Below are positions 6,647 to 10,638 of a stretch of DNA of 10,638 bases, piece after piece. The stretch's first letter is position 1, and each line of letters starts with the position of its first letter. The stretch comes from an uncultured Oribacterium sp. (lineage in GTDB: Bacteria; Bacillota; Clostridia; Lachnospirales; Lachnospiraceae): positions 1-10,638 of the forward strand of contig CALHIC010000024.1 of the NCBI GenBank assembly GCA_938030845.1, in the 5' to 3' direction. The translations under genes and the position numbers were made by a program. The notes beneath the pieces are model-generated. The model did no database searches. It was not told the origin of the DNA and saw nothing but the letters and a program-made list of their open reading frames with translations.

Positions 6647-6704
6647 TAATTTTTTTTTCTTTTTTCAAATATATTTAGAATCCGAAAGCCTCTTACTTTA
6701 GCCC

Positions 6705-7235
6705 TTAGAGTTTCAGCTCCCTGAGTAGTTGTTTCCGAAACTCCTGATCCAAAGAAGCTTTTTTAATATCTTCCAGCCTGCCCTGTTCCGCAAGAAGCCC
6801 CATTAATTGAGCTGCTCTGCTTTCTCCTTCCTCTCTTCCTTCTTCCCGTCCTACTGCTAATAGTTTTTCCAGTGCCATATTCATCTCCGGCCCTCCTTTT
6901 CTCTCCATGGAAGATTCCTTTAACTCCTTCACTCTTCTTGCCAAAACCGACGAATGCATTTCTTGCGGATTTTTCCTTTGAAAGTCCCTTACCAAATCCC
7001 CAAAAGCATTTTCTTCCGTAATCTCAGTATTTAAGTAAATGATGTGTGAACCATCTGAAAAGTATTCTTCCGAATCCCTAATCCTTCTGTCCACATAATA
7101 AATCTGTTTCTGTAAATTCAGTATATCTTTTTTCACGATAAATATAACATAGCTTTCCGGTAATTGTGTGAACTCTGCAAGAATCGCTCTTTTTTCTTCT
7201 CTACTGATTTTATGTCTTTTCACCTTCCCAAGCAT
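6705..7235 (-). pseudogene. C-terminal half of a PD-(D/E)XK-family transposase/nuclease
   Basis: The 176-residue product resembles the second half of Rpn/PDDEXK_2-type transposase proteins, which are usually about 300 residues. Matching blocks are the strand ESYVIFIVKKDILN (residues 27-40), the GSHIIYLNTEI segment (62-72), and the C-terminal GREEGREEG track (about 129-137) followed by a helix-rich tail. The N-terminal half with the catalytic D...ExK residues is missing, and I find no trace of it in the 112 bases upstream, which hold the terminator of the previous operon. Even so, an ideal AGGAGG lies six bases before the ATG at 7235, so the fragment may be translated. It may be a decayed mobile gene or a reduced protein kept for another role. 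No inverted repeats of an insertion sequence are evident. Confidence 0.7.
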
Positions 7236-7250
7236 AAGGAACCTCCTAAG

Positions 7251-7303
7251 TAAAAAAAGAAGAAGCCTATCTCTGCCTATTTTACAATGGCTTAGCTTCT
7301 TCT
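7251..7303 (-). terminator. Intrinsic terminator of the mod-moaC-nifS operon
   Basis: On the minus strand AGAAGAAGC (7295-7303) pairs with GCTTCTTCT (7258-7266). A shorter GCC/GGC helix lies inside the 28-base loop, and seven T residues follow directly. It lies about 45 bases after the desulfurase stop codon and ends just before the ribosome binding site of the next gene. Confidence 0.85.
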
Positions 7304-7318
7304 CCTATACTCCACATT

Positions 7319-7342
7319 CGGATAATATCCGTATACGGATAT
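7319..7342. repeat. Perfect 18-bp palindrome with a third half-site
   Basis: ATATCCGTATACGGATAT at 7325-7342 is a perfect palindrome six bases beyond the desulfurase stop codon. The neighbouring CGGATAATATCCG (7319-7331) is a second palindrome sharing a half-site, so three CGGATA half-sites alternate in orientation. As RNA it can form a seven-pair hairpin with a UAUA loop. It may be a mRNA-end structure or a protein site. Confidence 0.85.
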
Positions 7343-7347
7343 GAAAT

Positions 7348-8628
7348 TTATTCCTTCCTTAAGCGCTCTACCCCTTCTCGAATCGCCTCCACGGTAAACT
7401 CCAGCTCCTCTTCCTTTAAGTCCTCTTCAAAGCTTAAACGCAGTCCGGAATAGGCCTCCACATGGCTTTTTCCCAAGGCCAGCAACACATGGCTTGGCTC
7501 CACGGAACCGCTGGCACAGGCGGAACCGGCGCTGGCGCAAATCCCCTTTTGATCCAAAAGCAGCAAGAGACTCTCCGCCTCTATTCCCTCTATGCAAATG
7601 TGCACATTGCCGGAAAGTCTTTTTTCCCCGGAAGCTTCCAACGGATTCACCCCTGTAATCTTGATTCCGGGCACCTCTTCCAAAAGTCTTCTGAAGAACA
7701 GCTTCTGAAGCTCCCGTTTTCTTTTCTCTCTTTCCGACATGCCGGCAAAGGCCTCCTCTGCCGCCTTGGCAAAGCCTACGATACCGGGAACATTTTCCGT
7801 ACCGGCACGAAAGCCCCGCTCCTGGGCACCCCCATGGAGGAAGGCCGGAAGACGAACGCCCTTTCGAATCACCAAAAGTCCAATACCCTTGGGGCCATGA
7901 AGCTTGTGGGCACTGGCGGAAAGCAGGTCTATCCCCATTTCCGATAACGACAATGGAATCTGCCCAAAGGCCTGCACCGCATCCGTATGAAAGAGCACCC
8001 CATGCTTTTTTGCTATTTCTCCGATAGCCCGCAAATCCTGAATCGTTCCCATTTCATTGTTGGCCGCCATGACGGAAATCAAAACCGTATCCTCTGTAAT
8101 CGCCTGCTCCAAGGCTTCCAAATCTAAAAATCCCTCGCTGTCCACCGGAATCCTGCTGACTTTTGCCCCCAGACTTTCCGCAAATTTGCAGCTTTCCAAA
8201 ATGGCATGGTGCTCTATGGCGGAGCAAATAATATGAGGCTGTCTTTGTTTTTGGCCTGCTACGTCGGAACCTGCTACTTCGGAGCCGGACGGGCCGCTCT
8301 TTTGCTCTGCTTCGGAGCCGGATAGACTGCTCTTTTGCTCTGCATCGGAGCCGAATAGACCACTCTTTTTCCCCATGGCGGAATAAAAGGCTGAAAGAAT
8401 CGCCCAGTTATCCGCCTCTGTCCCGCCGGAGGTAAAGTAAACTTCCCTTGGATTTACCCCCAAAAGACCGGCAATGCTTCTCCTGCTGTCCTCCACCGCC
8501 TTTTTAGCCTTCTGGGCAAAAAGATAGAGAGAGGACGGATTCCCGTAATCCTCAGAAAAATAGGGAAGCATAGCTTCCCTGACACTCTTCGATACCGCTG
8601 TTGTGGCTGCATGATCCAGATAAATCAT
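7348..8628 (-). CDS. Cysteine desulfurase, NifS/IscS-like
   Basis: This PLP enzyme removes sulfur from cysteine and leaves a persulfide for transfer; 426 residues, a little longer than usual. Visible: the N-terminal IYLDHAATT, TSGGTEADNWAI (66-77), the PLP-stacking His140 in AIEHHAIL, D216 of HTDAVQ, the PLP lysine K242 in SASAHKLHGPKG, RAGTENVPGIVG (274-285), and catalytic Cys371 in SAGSACASGSVEPSH. Residues about 86-130 are an insertion containing three 11-residue repeats in a loop that is normally short. The ATG at 8628 overlaps the moaC stop (ATGA), which suggests translational coupling. With ModBC and MoaC, the enzyme may supply sulfur to molybdopterin, or sulfur or selenium to a molybdenum hydroxylase, rather than general Fe-S assembly; no IscU-like scaffold gene is nearby. 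That role is inference. Confidence 0.95.
   Translation of the reverse strand: MIYLDHAATTAVSKSVREAMLPYFSEDYGNPSSLYLFAQKAKKAVEDSRRSIAGLLGVNPREVYFTSGGTEADNWAILSAFYSAMGKKSGLFGSDAEQKSSLSGSEAEQKSGPSGSEVAGSDVAGQKQRQPHIICSAIEHHAILESCKFAESLGAKVSRIPVDSEGFLDLEALEQAITEDTVLISVMAANNEMGTIQDLRAIGEIAKKHGVLFHTDAVQAFGQIPLSLSEMGIDLLSASAHKLHGPKGIGLLVIRKGVRLPAFLHGGAQERGFRAGTENVPGIVGFAKAAEEAFAGMSEREKRKRELQKLFFRRLLEEVPGIKITGVNPLEASGEKRLSGNVHICIEGIEAESLLLLLDQKGICASAGSACASGSVEPSHVLLALGKSHVEAYSGLRLSFEEDLKEEELEFTVEAIREGVERLRKE
8278..8376. repeat. 33-bp in-frame tandem repeats inside the cysteine desulfurase gene
   Basis: Units at 8278-8310 and 8311-8343 match at 29 of 33 positions, and a third, more diverged unit follows at 8344-8376. 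They encode Gly/Ser/Glu-rich 11-residue repeats of the form KS.L.GS.AEQ (residues 88-120). A further degenerate GSDVAG stretch follows in the protein. The insertion keeps the frame and all catalytic residues. Confidence 0.9.
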
Positions 8629-9113
8629 TTCTTCTCCTCTTCGTAATTGAAGGCACCGCTCTTTCCCCCCTGCTTTTCCACAAGGTGAATCCCCTCCATG
8701 TGCATCCTTTTGTCAATAGCCTTGCACATGTCGTAAATGGTCAAAAGGGTTACGGAAACACCGGTGAGAGCCTCCATTTCCACCCCTGTTTTTCCGGCGG
8801 TTTTACAAAGGCACTCCACCGTAATCCTTCCCTCTTCCTCCGAAACCTGAAAGGAAATCTTTGCGGATTGTAAGGGCAAAATATGGCAAAGGGGAATCAG
8901 CTCCGAGCATTTTTTTGCCCCCATAATCCCGGCTACCTGGGCCACGGTGAACACATCTCCCTTTTTGACCTTTCTTCCCAGCACCGCCTCCATGGCTTCT
9001 TTACTGAGGAAAATGCTTCCTCTGGCCACAGCGGTTCTTTCTGTATCCGCCTTTCCGGAAACATCCACCATTCTGGCATTTCCCTGATCATCAAAATGAC
9101 TAAACTCTCCCAT
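8625..9113 (-). CDS. moaC: Cyclic pyranopterin monophosphate synthase MoaC
   Basis: MoaC acts with MoaA to turn GTP into cyclic pyranopterin monophosphate, the first step of molybdenum-cofactor synthesis. The 162-residue length matches E. coli MoaC (161). Hallmarks are MVDVSGKADTERTAVARG (15-32), GDVFTVAQVAGIMGAKKCSE (52-71), LIPLCHILPL (72-81) and TGVEMEALTGVSVTLLTIYD (109-128). K51, H77, E112, E114, D128 and K131 fall at the same numbers as the catalytic residues reported for the E. coli enzyme, as I recall them. That numbering supports the ATG at 9113, preceded by GGGAG, over a TTG at 9131. Its stop overlaps the desulfurase start by four bases. It is preceded by a spacer made of 38-bp repeats. 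Confidence 0.97.
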   Translation of the reverse strand: MGEFSHFDDQGNARMVDVSGKADTERTAVARGSIFLSKEAMEAVLGRKVKKGDVFTVAQVAGIMGAKKCSELIPLCHILPLQSAKISFQVSEEEGRITVECLCKTAGKTGVEMEALTGVSVTLLTIYDMCKAIDKRMHMEGIHLVEKQGGKSGAFNYEEEKK

Positions 9114-9158
9114 ATTTCTCCCAATCTCCAAAATTTATGCTTCTAACTTCACTCCGGC

Positions 9159-9272
9159 AAAATGCTAAACATCCTATATTTTAATTCTCCTCCAATAAAA
9201 TGCTAAACATCCTGTATTTTAATTCTCCTCCGATAAAATGCTAAATATCCTGTATTTTAATTCTCCTCCGTC
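9159..9272. repeat. Three 38-bp tandem repeats covering the modC end and the spacer to moaC
   Basis: Copies lie at 9159-9196, 9197-9234 and 9235-9272; copies 2 and 3 differ at three positions, two of them at the boundary. The third copy includes the last codons and stop of modC. On the minus strand each copy carries GGAGGAGAATTAA, a Shine-Dalgarno-like run that in modC encodes Glu-Glu-Asn-stop. The duplicated copies therefore look like extra modC ends; two contain a short frame starting ATG TTT AGC ATT. Confidence 0.93.
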
Positions 9273-10336
9273 AAAAGGAGTAACTTCTCTTCCCGAAGCT
9301 GTAAAGCCTTGGGAATCTCCTGCATTTTACCATAGGGACCGTCTCTTTGCACCAAAAAGCAAATTTCGCCCTCACCCTTTTCCGGCTGAAAATAAAAGTT
9401 TTGCTCAAAGGGAAGCTCCGCCTTGGAAAGCAGTTTCACCGGCACAGAATTCTCCTCTTCTCCGGAAAAAAGCGGAATAAAATCATGGGCACGATAGCCG
9501 ATGGCGGAAAGCTTATCCGGAATTTCCCGCTCCATCGTAAGCTCCAGCCCCCATTCCTCTATGAAAATGCTGTGCTCTCCTATCTTTTTCGCTTTAGCAA
9601 TATTTTTACATCCGGTCAAGATAGCCGCCTGTCGGTTCTTAGGCTGGCGGAAAACTTCCCTGGTCTCACCCTGCCCAATCACCTTCCCCTCTTGCAGCAT
9701 AATCACTTCCTCTGCAAAGCGGTAAATCTCATCCCGGGAATGGGAAACCATGATGGCCTGCCCCGGAAACTCCTCCAAGTGCAGCATCAGCTCTTCCTGC
9801 ATCTTATCCCGTAAATATAAGTCCAAGGCGGAAAAAGGCTCATCCAGAAGAATCATTTTGGGCTCATTGGCAAAGATTCGAGCCAAGGCAACCCTTTGCT
9901 GCTGCCCTCCGGAAAGCTCCCCGGGAAAACGCTTTTCCAGTCCCGAAAGCTCCATTTTCCGAAGCAAATCGAAAATCCGCTCCGACCTGCTCTCTTTATT
10001 CTCCTTACCCTGCATAGCAATAGCAATATTTTCCCACACCGTCAAATGGGGAAAAAGCGCATAGGACTGAAAAAGATAGCCGATTCTTCTCTTTTGGGGC
10101 GGCAGATTGATTTTTTTCGAAGAGGAAAATAAGCAGGAATCCCCTATCATAATCTCCCCCTGCTTGGGCGTTACAATCCCCGCAATGCTCTTTAAGCACA
10201 TACTCTTACCCGAACCCGAAGCCCCCAAAATTCCAATCCGCTTTTTATTAGAAGAAAAATGAATATCCAAAAGAAAGCTATCCAAAGGAAGCTGCAAGGA
10301 CAGCTTACAAAAAGACGATTGTTCTGCGTTCTCCAT
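9257..10336 (-). CDS. modC: Molybdate ABC transporter ATP-binding protein ModC
   Basis: ModC powers molybdate (or tungstate) import with the ModB permease and a ModA binding protein. The 359-residue protein has Walker A GASGSGKS (38-45), Q-loop LFQSYALFPHLTV (88-100, Q90), signature LSGGQQQR (141-148), Walker B MILLDEPFSALD (161-172) and switch histidine H199 in VSHSRDE. After residue 240 a C-terminal domain follows where ModC proteins usually carry the oxyanion-binding Mop/TOBE module; I cannot confirm that fold by eye. The ATG at 10336 is chosen because AAAGGAG lies five bases upstream; a TTG at 10351 would put that site inside the gene. It starts 21 bases after the modB stop. Its 3' end lies in the 38-bp repeat array, so its last residues may be a product of that duplication. 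Confidence 0.93.
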   Translation of the reverse strand: MENAEQSSFCKLSLQLPLDSFLLDIHFSSNKKRIGILGASGSGKSMCLKSIAGIVTPKQGEIMIGDSCLFSSSKKINLPPQKRRIGYLFQSYALFPHLTVWENIAIAMQGKENKESRSERIFDLLRKMELSGLEKRFPGELSGGQQQRVALARIFANEPKMILLDEPFSALDLYLRDKMQEELMLHLEEFPGQAIMVSHSRDEIYRFAEEVIMLQEGKVIGQGETREVFRQPKNRQAAILTGCKNIAKAKKIGEHSIFIEEWGLELTMEREIPDKLSAIGYRAHDFIPLFSGEEENSVPVKLLSKAELPFEQNFYFQPEKGEGEICFLVQRDGPYGKMQEIPKALQLREEKLLLLTEEN

Positions 10337-10357
10337 TACAACTCCTTTCAAAACTTT

Positions 10358-10638
10358 CTATTTTCGGCTTTTGCTTAGAAGCTGTAACGCCGTCATGCAA
10401 AACAACGAAATCAGCATCACCACCCCTACCCATACTCCCGCAGTCACATAGTCCTGGTCCTGCATCACAAGGGCAATTCTTTGGGAAATGGTGGCGGTTT
10501 TTCCGGGGATGTTTCCCGCCAGCATGGATGTGGCGCCATACTCTCCCAGAGCTCTGGCAAAGCTTAACACCGTTCCAGAAAAGATACCGGGCGCGGAGAG
10601 CGGTACAATGATTTTCCAAAAAATGGAAAACTCACTCA
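10358..10638 (-). CDS. modB: Molybdate ABC transporter permease ModB (C-terminal part)
   Basis: The visible 92 residues are the end of an ABC permease, truncated by the right edge of the window. The segment FWKIIVPLSAPGIFSGTVLS followed by FARALGEYGATSMLAGNIPG is the conserved cytoplasmic coupling loop and the next helix, very like ModB of E. coli (PLTLPGI...FARSLGEFGAT...NIPG). A last hydrophobic helix follows (about 65-85), ending in a basic LLSKSRK tail. It lies 21 bases upstream of modC on the same strand, as in typical modABC operons. The downstream moaC supports molybdate over sulfate or thiamine as substrate. The binding-protein gene modA and the operon promoter should lie beyond the edge. 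Confidence 0.93.
   Translation of the reverse strand, partial: SEFSIFWKIIVPLSAPGIFSGTVLSFARALGEYGATSMLAGNIPGKTATISQRIALVMQDQDYVTAGVWVGVVMLISLFCMTALQLLSKSRK

Noticed and set aside
6486..6668. N-terminal extension of the ArsR protein to an ATG at 6668
   Set aside because: It would translate the promoter and operator, adds a cysteine- and phenylalanine-rich stretch absent from the family, and has no ribosome binding site. The ATG at 6485 has AGGAG and gives a normal 110-residue protein.
7462..7947. Plus-strand 161-codon open frame opposite the desulfurase gene
   Set aside because: It lies fully antisense to the catalytic Cys and Lys regions and shows no recognisable domain.
9114..9131. TTG start for MoaC at 9131
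   Set aside because: The ATG at 9113 has a GGGAG site and makes the catalytic residue numbers coincide with E. coli MoaC.
9159..9272. CRISPR array
   Set aside because: The 38-bp units are directly adjacent with no unique spacers and overlap a coding end; no cas genes are present.
10337..10351. TTG start for ModC at 10351
   Set aside because: The Shine-Dalgarno AAAGGAG would lie inside the gene; it is ideally placed for the ATG at 10336.

Overview
The window reads as chromosomal DNA of an anaerobic low-to-mid GC Firmicute, most likely a Clostridia of the Lachnospiraceae type. This is inferred from strong AGGAGG-type ribosome binding sites, protein character (a NifS-like desulfurase, a PD-(D/E)XK_2 transposase remnant ending in GREEGREEG, the style of the LysR and P-type ATPase proteins) and long A/T-rich spacers. 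Every protein gene except one LysR regulator lies on the minus strand.

Layout. (1) 1-1400 (-): uracil permease of the NCS2 family, cut by the window edge, with a near-consensus sigma-A promoter. It diverges from a LysR-type regulator (1843-2727, +) across a 442-base spacer. (2) 2782-2945 (+): between the convergent LysR gene and the next operon lies a roughly 150-nt sequence that folds into a long closing stem, nested inner helices and a possible pseudoknot, followed by a terminator-like hairpin. It is a strong candidate structured noncoding RNA, perhaps of the raiA-motif type. (3) 6643 down to 2960 (-): a zinc/cadmium efflux operon in the order SmtB/CzrA-type ArsR repressor, stand-alone HMA metal-binding protein, P1B-2 ATPase, and an unrecognised protein with a cysteine-peptidase-like Cys/His pattern. 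A 46-bp near-palindrome lies over the operon promoter and is the obvious operator. (4) 6705-7235 (-): C-terminal half of a PD-(D/E)XK-family transposase/nuclease. (5) 10638 down to 7348 (-): modB (partial), modC, moaC, nifS-like cysteine desulfurase, a molybdate-uptake and molybdenum-cofactor/sulfur operon that ends in an intrinsic terminator and is preceded at that end by a perfect 18-bp palindrome.

Functionally the window holds two metal systems. One expels zinc-type cations: when zinc binds the repressor the promoter opens, and the HMA protein may hand metal to the ATPase. The other imports molybdate (ModBC) and begins molybdopterin synthesis (MoaC), with a desulfurase that could supply sulfur or selenium. 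The permease/LysR pair suggests pyrimidine salvage under a dedicated regulator.

A second theme is the number of short, near-perfect tandem duplications: 12 bp x2, 36 bp x2, 11 bp x5 and 38 bp x3 in spacers, and 33 bp x3 inside the desulfurase gene. They suggest frequent slippage or local duplication in this genome. The best candidates for something undescribed are the structured RNA at 2782-2945 and the C39-like protein in the metal operon.
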